A DNA stretch of 64,000 nt from Panaeolus papilionaceus (lineage: Eukaryota; Basidiomycota; Agaricomycetes; Agaricales). The DNA lies in contig JADNRZ010000014.1 in NCBI GenBank assembly GCA_015501605.1, positions 124,001-188,000 on the forward strand, in the 5' to 3' direction. The notes beneath the pieces are model-generated. The model saw only the letters and a program-made list of their open reading frames with translations. It had not been told where the DNA came from and did not search any database. Within the stretch, counting starts at the first letter, position 1. Each line of letters starts with the position of its first letter. Position numbers and translations under genes: made by a program. Positions 25,069-35,867 of the stretch are shown here, one piece after another.

Positions 25069-26175
25069 CTAATCCTGTGGTCCGGAGACCTTGTTATTGT
25101 TTTCCCGATCCGCTTTTAAGTGCTCTGCCCATAATTTTGAGCTGGAAGCTAGGTAATCACACCCACGGGATTGAAGTAATTCGACCACCACACCAAAACT
25201 CGGGTCGATCCAGCCACTGGCATCTTTGCTGTTTTTGAAATATCCAACTACCATTGAAGCAAAGGTAATCAGCACCTTCATGAATCGTGAGAGTAGAATT
25301 AAAATCTCGACACTTACGCTTACGAACCTCGAGCAACCCTTCAGCCAGCGTCCATTTGTCTAGTCGATAATTGAGCAGTCCCGCCAGCCAATCATTATCA
25401 GCAGCACTACCGTAACCCGTAGGACAAACTATTCGAAGCAACCTCGGATCGGCCATCTGAACAGGTGTGGCAGAAGAGGGGAGACTATTTTCGTCGTAAC
25501 TATACTTTGGATCAATGGTTTCACGACAGAGGATAACGATGGTTAACTGCTGATGACTGAGAAGTATGTGATCAATCATTGACATATTTTGTTGTCCTTC
25601 TCTATCGTCCACGGCCAGATGGGTTAGATGTTGTAAATGACCGATCGCTCCATTTATGAGCTGAAGCTCTCCCGTTGATGGTCCATTAGTGAGATCGAGA
25701 TGTGTCAACTCGGAAAATTGCGCCATCATCAAATCTGTGCTCGCAAACTCCAAAAGAAGCGGCGACACTGCGAGACGTTTCAGGCGCATAGAGCTGGTGC
25801 CAATGTAATGGGAAATACGCATTAGTGGTGTGAATGTGCGGATTGTTTTAAGATTGGAACATTGTGGAAGAATCCGTTGGGTCTGCTTGAGGTCGCTGTC
25901 CACAAGGACAAGATTTTCGATGAGGGCGTAGTTTTGTTCATCATCAAAATCGGGGCCAACATCAGTGACAAACACTGTCCGATAAAGCAGTGGCTTTAAA
26001 CTGTGTTATATCAGCTCGTAAACAAAGGGAGGGTCAAATATCGAGCTCACATTGAATGTACTCTCCTGGACACAAGGAGCAAATGAAAGGGCAAGTCCTG
26101 GGGGTCATCCGGATTAATCGTAGCGAGTTCGAATATCAAATCTTCCACCTCTGTAGGTAGTTCTATTTGTGTCAT
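25069..26175 (-). CDS. Hypothetical protein, F-box/LRR-like, tandem paralogue B
   Basis: Same exon plan as paralogue A: 26175-26051, 26000-25318 and 25247-25069. It starts MTQIELPTEVEDLIFELATI, continues with ALIENLVLVDSDLKQTQ, CSNLKTIRTFTPL, FSELTHLDLTNGPSTGELQ and LQHLTHLAVDDREGQ, and ends in WIDPSFGVVVELLQSRGCDY and a short polar tail. By eye it matches A at roughly half of positions, with the intron positions kept, so the pair arose by tandem duplication. The gap between them is about 270 bases. No catalytic motif is visible. Confidence 0.65.
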
Positions 26176-26455
26176 GTTGGAGATACTGGGGAATTAAACG
26201 GGAGGTCGCAATAGGCGCTCTTCGAGAATTGATGGATGGATATCGGCAAACAGCGATTATGAGCGGATGACATTGGTGGAGGCTGTCAAGTGGCTGTGAG
26301 AATATTCATGGAGCAAGATGCTTTCCGTCTCTTCCGCTTTCCGAGCTTTCCAAGGCATCAACTTTCACTTAGGACCCCTTTTGCTGGTCGCACTCATACA
26401 TAACTACCTGCAGCTTTCCAACGGATACACAAAAGCCGTTTAAGCTAATTGCACT

Positions 26456-28075
26456 ATGTCAACTTTACTGCACCTCGTTTACGTTCACGGGTTCCAAGGT
26501 GCAGTTTGCTTGATTTGCCAATATCAGGCTGTATAATGGATTAACGAAATAGACTTTATCAGGAAACGATACAACCTTTCAGGTATATTTTTTGATACAC
26601 ACCTCACCGATAATACCTATCCTCTATGTTGATCGTTTCTTGTCTGTTTCCAGTCGTTTCCGAAGGATCTTCAAGAGTACCTTTCATCAAGGATACCCCC
26701 CGAACTTAACATTAGAATTCAGTCAAGCTTATATCCCACCTATAAAAGTGTCAAGCCTATATCTCATGCAACAAGGAACTTCATGGAATGGTTCGATCTA
26801 CTTCATGATTATATACCCCAGCCGAGCTGATCTTACTTACATCCAGGCTTTCCACCCAACCAGAGGGCCCTGTCATTCTCATCGGACATTCCATGGGCGG
26901 CTTGCTAGTAGCAGACGCTGCCACAGACCCATCCAATAACCCACCAGCTTCCAACGGCAAGCCCCGGCACAAACGTATCGTCGGGGTCATCGCTTTCGAC
27001 ACTCCATACCTCGGCATGCATCCTCACGTCGTTATCAGTGGTATTGCTTCACTTCTTCCCAAAGGCGAATCAGAAAGTGAAACTGGGCCGGACGGGGAGA
27101 AGAAATTGAAGACTGAGAAATCGATGAACAAGCACCCACAGATAAATGTTGTAGACCCGGCTGTTACTGATGAGTGGGAGGCCTTCAAAGCCAAAATGCA
27201 TAGTACGTCATTATCGTCTCCGACGACCCTGAGAGGGAGTATGACCCTCATGCGTTGCAGTCCATCCTTCACATTCCCCATACCATTCATCCAGCGCCGA
27301 TTCCATGTCGACATTGTCGACTTCCAGTTCTTCATTCAGCGATAAACGCTCGAGATCGCCATCCCCGTCACTCATGAACCGCCTTCTAGCACACGTTCCT
27401 GCTTCCTCACAGAACGATCCTATTGTGCGATGGTTGCGGAAACACGCAGATGATCCAGTTTCTGCTGGGAAGCGTTGGATCGTAGAGCGCCTCCAGTTTG
27501 GTTCCTGCATGTTTGACCCATCTGGTCTCAAAGAACGCTACATCCGCCTCGTGGAATGGGAAAAACAAGGCGGACTGTGGGTTAATTATTGGACCTGTAC
27601 GCGCCGCAAAGTGAAAGTCGAGAAAGAAGGCACAAGTGGACCAGATGACGCTGCAGACACGCAAAACGATACCGACCTTCTTCGTCCGCCTCTTAGTGCC
27701 AGGTCGGATGGATCGTCTGATACAATCAGCACTGTCAACTCTATAGACACCCTTTCGTCCGCAACCATTGCTGATTCGAATCAAGACAAGGGCGAGGGGA
27801 GCAGTAAATTGTCTTCTGCAAAGAAGGTTGCAAAATATGGCCGGCATTTTGTTGTCGTGCCAAATGGTGTGGGTGAATATCTGGGAGGTTGGCATAGATG
27901 GGAGAACGTGGTCATCGCAGGTGTAAACGACGAGGTAAATGCTCACACCGGCTTGTTTATACGGAAATGCAACTTGGAGTACCCAGCTCTTGTTGAGCGC
28001 GTTTCTGAAAGAATCCTCGGATGGTGCCATCAAATAGCAAAGGATAACCCTTCCATGAATGCCCAACACTCTTAA
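26456..28075 (+). CDS. Putative serine hydrolase (alpha/beta fold, GHSMGG)
   Basis: Probable lipase or esterase of the DUF676/PGAP1-like group. Five exons: 26456-26498, 26563-26582 (20 nt), 26654-26790, 26847-27202 and 27261-28075. The start gives MSTLLHLVYVHGFQG, where HGF is the oxyanion-hole strand turn. The 20-nt exon adds NDTTFQ. Exon 4 holds the nucleophile elbow VILIGHSMGGLLVADAA with the catalytic Ser, and then GVIAFDTPYLGMHPHV. The fifth exon is low-complexity and charged, with a conserved-looking stretch KYGRHFVVVPNGVGEYLGGW near the end. The other catalytic residues are not certain: a candidate acid lies in FDTPYLG or INVVDPAVTDEW, and a candidate His is GEYLGGWHRWENVV or VNAHTG. 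No signal peptide or membrane helix is evident. The substrate is unknown. Confidence 0.7.
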
Positions 28076-28288
28076 ATATCGATCTCAAGGCGTTGTTGTG
28101 GTAATACTCCCAAATACTTAGACCTTATTAATACCCAAACCACCAGATTTATAGTAACATTATCGTACATCGACTGCGTGTATATGTATATATAGTACCT
28201 TGTTCCCCGAATACGCTCTTTTGTACACCTAAGACGACGGATAAAACTGGAAGAATTTGAAATCAGTGACCCATGTCAGAGTCTACTA

Positions 28289-31200
28289 CTACTCAGACGG
28301 ACGGCCGACGATCCAGAAATCTGGTGCGTATCCTTCGACGGTTTCCCCATTAACAATCTTCAGCGCGGTCGACACCGTATCGTACCAGGTCTTGACCAAC
28401 TTGACCCGCTCTTCAAACTGCTCAGGGGTCTCACCTTCCTTCAAATCTTTCGCAACATCTTGAGACGACTCCTCCAAACACTTTGTCTGAATCTGGACGA
28501 TCAGTGCAGGGACTTGGTTTTGTGTAAGCCACAGCTGCACTTTGGACTGAAGATCTTCTGAATATGCAAACGATTCTACCAAAACGACACCTTTGACGTT
28601 GTGCTGCAGAAACTTGTCAAGACACAGTATAAGCTGTCAACAAAAAAACTCACATAGAGATCTTCTGTCTGTAAAAGGTGCAAAGCATAGTCTAGCCCAC
28701 CCGCATCGATTAGGGTAGGTAGACTCGGTCCACCAGCCTCCAACCACCGCCTAAGGAGGTGCGAAAAGCCCCAATTGTTTTCCTGCTCGAGGGCTTCTGG
28801 TGAACCAATATGATCCTTGATGAGCGACACAATCGTGTCACGGCAACCCGCCAAACCCGCCATATCACCAAATGTTCCGACGACGAGGTCCATGTCCCCA
28901 ACAGCACCTGGGGATTCCACCGCAATCTTGAATAGCGCACCAATGAGACCTGACTCTACGGCGGCCGCTGCATTTTCGTCCGTCAACACTGGTCGCAATA
29001 CCTCCAAGGCTTTGGCGAGGGGATCCAGCTCCTTTTGTACACGATTTGAAATAAGAGGGATAAAGTCGGTGATCTCAGTGCTACCCTCCACGAAAAGTGC
29101 CTGTAAGAGCACCAATGCCACTTCCCGCACATCCATTTCACTGACGTTCAGAGACTTCCTAAGATATTTACCTGGCTTGGCTTTGAGAACCGCCTCCTTG
29201 CCAGCCGACGAGGAGTCGAAAAGAACTTGCATCAAATCGATAACCTCCTTGCGATCGTGAGGAGAATCGCCCTTCATCAAGGGGGTGAGGGCTTTGGTCA
29301 ACTTGTCGACGTTGGTATGAGCAAGCAGTCCAACGAGACCACCAATACGATCGAGAGCAACGTCCTCACTAGAAAATAAGCGGAGAAGGACATCATAAAT
29401 GTCGGTTTTGGCAATGGAGTCCACACAAGTCTGGTTATCCCTCGTCAAGAAGTAAACGTTCCTAGCGACCTCCTGAGCATCATAGACGGCTTCCTGGTTG
29501 CGGATGTAGCGAAGGGCATGCGCCACCGCTTTGTCGTGAGCGATGAATGCCTCCTGTATTTGCTTGAGCTTGTCGGCGTCGGAAATATGTTCTGCAATGT
29601 GGGCAAGAAGCTTGATAGGTAGATGTCCAGTCTCGTCTTCATTACTGCTGATGATGATATCTACGTCATCATCGTCATCATCGTCACTGTCCTTCTCTTC
29701 ATCCCCATCCTCTTCCTCAGGGCTAGCATCCTTGTCTTCCTCCTCATCAGGTGTTCCCTCCTTTCCCTCCTCAGGATTTTGACCCTCCTCTCCGGCCTTC
29801 TCTCTTTCGTCGCTTTCGTCAGGCGAGTTGTCGTAGGCTTTCAGAATGTAGTCGATGATTCCGGCCTGATAGAAAGCAGAACACATAATCGGGTTGGACG
29901 ATATCCACGAGTAGTACTTGTCAAATTCTGGGGTTTGGCTGGCGGAGAGAACATCCTGTATAGATTTAACGAGAGGTTTCACGCACTCCTCGTTATCGGT
30001 AATATATATTCGCAGGAATTCCAGCAGGTCAGAGGGTTCATAGATGTCCCTTGCGACAGAGGCCTGGATAATTGGTGGAATAATATCTGAATAGAAGCCT
30101 TTGAGAATGGAACGTAGGCTCTTGAGGATTTCTGCAACGCCCGAAAGTACTCTGATGGGTGTCAAGGATAAGTCAAAAGTCGCTCATTATCAGCGTCAAG
30201 TCACTTACTCCTCGTATTCCTTGATGGCCTTCTTGCGCCTCTCAGACGTTTCTTCATCGACCTCCTCCTCTTCGCCTTCTGTGGGTCCACCAACCGCCTC
30301 CGGTCCTTTATTCGCCCACTTCATCAGGTGCTGGATTGTCTCCGACGTGAACTTCCCTTTCCAGGTGTCGAGTAATTTGGTGTCGGGATCGTCTTCAAGT
30401 GAGTAGCCGACGAGACGAATCATGAATCGAGCAACCTTGAGAGACTCTATCGTGTCATCTTGGATGAGCGTAGCAACCACCTGGGCTAAGCGGGGACTCC
30501 TCCTTCCAACACCTACGTCCGCCGAGTCTGCCGCCAGAAGCACTCTGACCGCTTCTACCGATGCTCTGCGTGCCTCTACAGTTGGGTGGTCCTCTTCGAG
30601 TAGTGTTAGCACACGTTCTAAACCACCAGCTTTAAGGGCGGCATCAGCAATGACTCTCCTCTGACGGCCGGCATGGCGATTGGTGTAATTCCCATACAAC
30701 GATTCCAAAAAGAAAACGTCTGCTGTAGGAACAACGGTTTCGAACGCGGTCTTCACGAGCTCAAATCCGCGCTTGTACTCCCAAGTGAACTGGCTCAGCA
30801 GGTAGAGCGCTTCCACTGACGTGCTGGGCGATTTGAGAAGACCAATGGTTTGGTCCACCAGCTCCTTGGTGACAATGATATCCTTCATAGGACAAGGGAG
30901 CTCGGGATCGTCGTTATCGCGGAAGTAAAATCCAGGCTCTCCAGAGAGAATATCGCCAAGAAGATGAAGGCCTGCGTTGACAACTTCAACATCTGCAGAT
31001 TTCAAGGTGCTGAGAAGTCTGGGGTAAACAGCGGCAGATGTCAAAAAAGTGGCAGCGTCCTTCCGCCTGGACTCCCCATCCTTATACGAGTCAAGAGTCC
31101 TCGCCAGAATTGAGCCCGCCAACTTGCGGATATCCGAAATTCCGTCATCTGCAAAGAGGTCGACAAAGTACTGCAGCGCGCCTTCCGTGTCGATGAGAAC

Positions 31201-32617
31201 TGATCCAAACAGTTGCTCCGAGTCCATACATTTATCGAAAAGCGACTTAAAAAAAATGAGCTCAAGTGACAAGAAGAAAGTTCAACACTCTTACAAGGAG
31301 AGGAGCGGTCTGGTCAGCCTTTCGACGACATGTTTTGATAACAAAGTCACACAAGCCGCTATCGATGGCTACCTTTCTAATATCCGTGAAACTGTCGTTC
31401 AAACCGCTGATGATCTGGAGCTTCGTTTCTACAGATACCTCCTCATCGCTCCAGATATTGGTGAAGACAGTTGTAACAGCTTTCTTCGGTTCGTCGTTTC
31501 CATCTTCTTCAATCAGTCGTAGGATGGCAAACTCACAGGGCGCGCCGACAGTATTGGGACGTTTGAGGGCAATCTGCAGGACCAGGGACTTGATAGCATC
31601 GAGTTGGTCTGCAAAAACGATGCGGACAAGAGAGTTGACCTCGCCGCGGTCCTCGCCAATAAAGTTCGCGGCAACTTTGGCAATTTCCTCATCTTTGTCG
31701 GAGATAAGTTGCGCGAATGCAGAGAAAATGAAAACGATAAGGTTCCCTCTGTTGGTTTCGTCGGGAAGGTTGCTGTTGATAGTGTCAAGATGTTCCATCA
31801 TCTGAGCAAAACAACTAGCAGCAGCTGCACGAATTTTGGCAGTCTTGCAAAAAGCGGAGGCGAGTATGGCATCGACAACATTGGCCTTTGTGAATATTGG
31901 AACCAGAGTCGACCTGGAAAAGATGAGACAATTTTCGAATGCCTCGATGAGCGCGACTACGCGAGCCTCGCTGGAATCAGATTCTTCTGGATTCATGGAA
32001 GCCACAGGAGCATAAATGGTGGTCAATTCCTGCAAGATGTCCTCTTCTGTGGAAGGGTGCTGTCCCGTAACTTCTTCCAGGATGCTGAGGATATGATACA
32101 AATCTGCAGAATTGCCGAGAGCGATGAGGGTGACGAGCTTTGGGATAAAGGGGATGACCTTGGGCAAGGTGTCTGAAGATAGAGAAGTGAAGGTCCCCAT
32201 AGTCTCTAGGAGACTACTACGAAGTGTCTCATCATCGGTGGTGTTGGCTACTTCGAAGATCACAGGAAGGTTGATGACGTCTGGGTTTTCGATGGCGAAT
32301 TCCCTTTGATTCTCGAGAAACAGGTTGAGTTTGTTCAGAGACTAGATAAAATGAGCCAACTAGCCACACACATAGCAACGTGCACGAACCTCATTCCACG
32401 TATCTGGCTCTGAAGACTTCAAAGCTTCAAATACCGCCGGGAAATCGCTGCGCTCCAGCGGAACATATGGGGTAGATTCCTCAGAAGCAACGCTAAAGCG
32501 CTCTTGAATATCTGAGCCGTATTGCTCCTAATTACCAGGCTCATCAGCAAACATACCCTGCAGCGATTGAGACAATCAACGCACCATCTTGTAAGATTTG
32601 GGGTAACAAGACGCCAT
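28289..32617 (-). CDS. Large ARM-repeat-like protein of unknown function
   Basis: Six exons: 32617-32585, 32527-32390, 32341-31295, 31245-30209, 30151-28654 and 28603-28289, giving about 1,370 residues. It starts MASCYPKSYKM then EQYGSDIQERFSVASEE. The chain is nearly all helical with repeated paired helices, such as NSLVRIVFADQLDAIKSLV, VVNAGLHLLGDILSG, ASVEAVRVLLAADSADVG and VIDLMQVLFDSSSAG, which is the look of an armadillo/HEAT solenoid. One acidic insert of about 40 residues (EEDKDASPEEEDGDEEKDSD and a run of Asp) sits near residue 930. The end reads YAPDFWIVGRPSE. No catalytic motif, signal peptide or membrane helix is visible. A scaffold role in the cytosol or nucleus is an inference from the fold only; I do not recognise a named orthologue. 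Confidence 0.65.
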
Positions 32618-33070
32618 TGTAGCAAAAAATTCCAGGGAAATTTAAGGCTTTGCGAAGGATACAAAGTGGTCGAAAGCGATGCGATGCGGTTTAGGGCGGT
32701 GTGATTGTACCTTGCAAGAAATGAAGGGACCTGAAGGGACCTTTCAAAAGTCGAAAGATCGATAGAACGGAGGTCGAAGCTCGAAGAAATCATATCCGCA
32801 TGACATTTCTACGCCACGAGGAGATGGTAAACACGATAATCTGGTCCAAGATTGCGACCCGGAAGACACATATAGCTCCGAACATACATACTTAGATATA
32901 AGGATCTGTTGGGACATTCCGAAGTCAATACATTCCAACTGACGGTGACAGCGCTCAGGAGTCAGCGTGATCACTTGGCGTGACCAATAATGAATGTGAC
33001 TCATGTTGCATAATCAGTGTAACATGTCACGTCCATTATCGGTGGCGATGCAATTTTTATTTTATCAACC
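32618..33070. promoter_or_regulatory. Shared upstream region of two divergent genes
   Basis: 453 bases between the ATG of the ARM-like gene (minus strand) and the ATG of METTL18 (plus strand). Both promoters must lie here. No TATA box stands out for either, which is usual for housekeeping genes. No gene is seen inside. Confidence 0.4.
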
Positions 33071-34413
33071 ATGTTCAAATTCAACTTCGACATCGACCAC
33101 GACCACGACCACGACCACGAGCTCGATGAATCAATTTTTGGTTCTTCAGTAGAGCAAAGCACAGTAGTAAAGGAAAGGGACAATATACCGTCGTTGAATC
33201 CTTGTGCAGAACATGCTCTCAATGAACTTGTCTGTCGTTCTTACAACTGCACTCATTAGCCCCTTTCTGATTCTTCTGTCAACAAGCTGGAACTAGTACC
33301 GCCTTTAATCTCGTACTCTCCTATCAAACTCACAACAAAGTCCGGGTCGACTTTGACTCTTTTACGACGCGATCTATTTGATGCACGTTTCCAACTCATC
33401 GCCGAAGGCGCGAACGATGAATCGAGTGCTGGTGACGATCGAGAGGCACAGCCGCGCGTAAATGAAGAACTTAAATTTGTGGATGCACCATCTGACCTAG
33501 TTCCTGGAGTTTATGAAGGAGGACTCAAAACTTGGGAATGCAGCCTCGATCTCGTTGGTTATTTGGACTCGATACGAGATGAAGAGAATCCCTCAAGATT
33601 CAATGGACGAACTATTTTGGAGGTTGGTCTCAATCTTCTTTTTAAAGTCGTCCTTGACTTTTTAATACTCTTCCAGTTAGGCTGTGGGACTGCTGTCCCA
33701 TCACTCTATATTTTTAGAGAGGTTCTGGCTGCGCTGAAAGAAACCAGTACAACCAAAACGGAATTCCATCTACAGGACTACAACACCCTCGTTTTGCAAC
33801 TTGTCACCCTGCCCAATCTTATCCTAACGTGGTGTAAGACCTTTCTCGTCCTTGCTTCTGCTCAAGTTAATCTCTGCGTCTAGATACATCAAGTTTAGCT
33901 GATACGTACCGCTCGACAATAGATGACGCTGAAATTGCCCCATCCCTCGATCTAAGCACTCCAGGAGAGTTATCTATTACACCTGATCTCAAGACAGCCT
34001 TTACGGAGTCTCTAACGTCCAACAACATCTCTCTACGATTCTTTTCTGGATCCTGGGACTCGTTTGACCCGGTTAAATTTCCAGGACCCACAGGATACGA
34101 TGTCTTGCTGACATCGGAAACGATTTATAGTCCCCAAAGTCTAGGTCCACTTCTTAATCTTCTGGAGATTGTCCGTGCACCTACTCCGGATAAGCAAGCG
34201 ACATCGTTGGCGGCACTAAGCCTTGACAATCATAAAGCAAGCACTCGAACGTCATGTCTTTGCCTTATTGCTGCTAAAGTCATCTATTTTGGAGTTGGTG
34301 GAGGTGTCGAAGAATTTGTCAAGGAAGTAAAAAATAGGCGGGGCCGTGTAGAGACAGTTTTGGAGTCCAACATTGGCGTGGGCAGGAGGGTTATGCGCCT
34401 GATATGGTACTGA
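33071..34413 (+). CDS. HPM1: Protein-histidine N-methyltransferase METTL18/Hpm1
   Basis: SAM-dependent methyltransferase of the METTL18/Hpm1 group; yeast Hpm1 and human METTL18 methylate a histidine in ribosomal protein uL3. Four exons: 33071-33229, 33260-33622, 33677-33833 and 33884-34413. The N-terminus has a run of Asp-His pairs (IDHDHDHDHELDESIFGSS). The recognition part reads LIAEGANDESS, then SDLVPGVYEGGLKTWECSLD. SAM motif I spans the intron: GRTILE joined to LGCGTAVPSLYIF. It is followed by LQDYNTLVLQLVTLPNLIL, the family's DYN...VL...T-PN block. After a long loop come YDVLLTSETIYSP, then KVIYFGVGGGVEEFV and the final strand RVETVLESNIGVGRRVMRLI. The length of 402 residues is near the family norm. 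The protein is predicted to be cytosolic or nuclear. Confidence 0.88.
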
Positions 34414-34704
34414 AAGGCTGCTAGCGCTTATGCACGTAAAGTTTTGCACTGCGTTTGGGCGGGTCTCCAGAGGTCCATAATCGCCATTGAATACACACAT
34501 ACTTATTCACGAAGTCGTGACTTGGCCGCAATACCCGAAGTCATAAATATACACCCAGGCTTATGGAAGCCGCAACCGGTCATTTACAGTTTGCACAGCC
34601 CACGGATGACTGGTTATCGCAGCGCTATTAACCCTGTGTTGATTATCAATATATCCCCACAATCACTCTGCCTTGTGCTCTTCTCTCTTCCCATCAAGTC
34701 ATGC

Positions 34705-35567
34705 ATGTCTTACAGCAACAGAATCTACCGACTAGATCCGATGAGCATATCCAACAACAGTAAGAATTGGGTGTACTGCTGCTTTATTTTAGATGACCAA
34801 ACCCTACTCTTTGAAACAGCGATGGGAATGACATCTACCATATCAGTGAGTGCTTTGTCATTTCACTGGCTTGATCTTTGAGTGACATCCAACCACAGTC
34901 AGACTATTGCACGAAGTACGCATATCTGACGCTCAACCCTCCACAATCGAGAGAGCAGGGCCCTCTATCTACCATCCACCCCTTCCCCGATCCTATCCTG
35001 ACTTCATACTAGAAACTGCCCATCTTTCGCCAGCAACAACCGTGATAAATGGCGGACTATCTTCTCCTCTGTGGCGACAAATTCTCACTTACTGGTTCCC
35101 TCCCAGCGAGGGCTTTATCATCATTGATGACTGGAGATGTGGCAATAACCACCAACCACCAAACATGTCTGTCCTGTATCAGGACCAAGCTGTCCTCCTC
35201 TTGCAGCTGCATGGCGAAATTAACCTCGACCTCGACATAAGCCAGCAGATTCTGCGGAATAATGCCGATCAGCTATTTGACGCTGTTGCGGTGTGGTCAG
35301 GACACCCTGCCCTTTGCGTTGTTTCGGCCATAGGCGCACGGTGGAACACCTTCATCAGATCGACGGACATGACAAGCGAGATTGCAAAGCAAATTTTAGG
35401 GTATGATTGGTACGGGGAGTGGTCTGAGGACGTCGCCTCAGATCGGTCTCATGAACTTCTTGGGAGGTATTTTGGTATTCTGAAAACATCTTGTATGTGC
35501 ACTTTCCATCTAAATTCTCCAGCGCTAATAATACTAACGCCCACACAATTTTTTAGTGCGAATATGA
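34705..35567 (+). CDS. Hypothetical protein, three exons
   Basis: Proposed exons: 34705-34849, 34899-35492 and 35557-35567. It starts MSYSNRIYRLDPMSISNN, goes on with WVYCCFILDDQTLLFETA, and exon 2 carries LPRSYPDFILETAHLSPATT, YWFPPSEGFIIIDDWRCG and GYDWYGEWSEDVASDRSH. The junction of exons 1 and 2 uses a non-consensus donor GTGCTT, because the better site GTGAGT three bases before it puts exon 2 in the wrong frame. That junction is therefore uncertain. I do not recognise the family. No signal peptide or membrane segment is clear. The amino-terminal tone resembles agaricomycete proteins of unknown function. Confidence 0.45.
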
Positions 35568-35867
35568 TCGCTAAATCTGCCGCAACGCTCCATTGACTAG
35601 CATTAACCACTGCACCTTTGTTTTTATTTCATGGACGAGTCTTCTTTTCTGTGTTGACCCCCCATTACGTATCAGAGCACTAACATGTCATTCACGGTTT
35701 ACCCCCACATTGTGCCAATCATAACGACGAGGATTGCATAACGAAATTCAACAATGCATTCTCTTAAGTTGTCAATTCACCTTGGCCCAACCAGGCGTAA
35801 TTTCGTTGTTATCATCCTCCCCACCCATACGACCAGACACCATCTTCCTCCACTCCGCCCTGTACCC

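Noticed and set aside
31266..32176. Plus-strand frames of 157-190 codons within the ARM-like gene
   Set aside because: Antisense shadows of the long coding exons; no domain content.
33071..33130. Asp-His repeat of METTL18 as a microsatellite artefact
   Set aside because: It is in frame, directly after the ATG, and the frame continues into conserved methyltransferase sequence, so it is a coding repeat.
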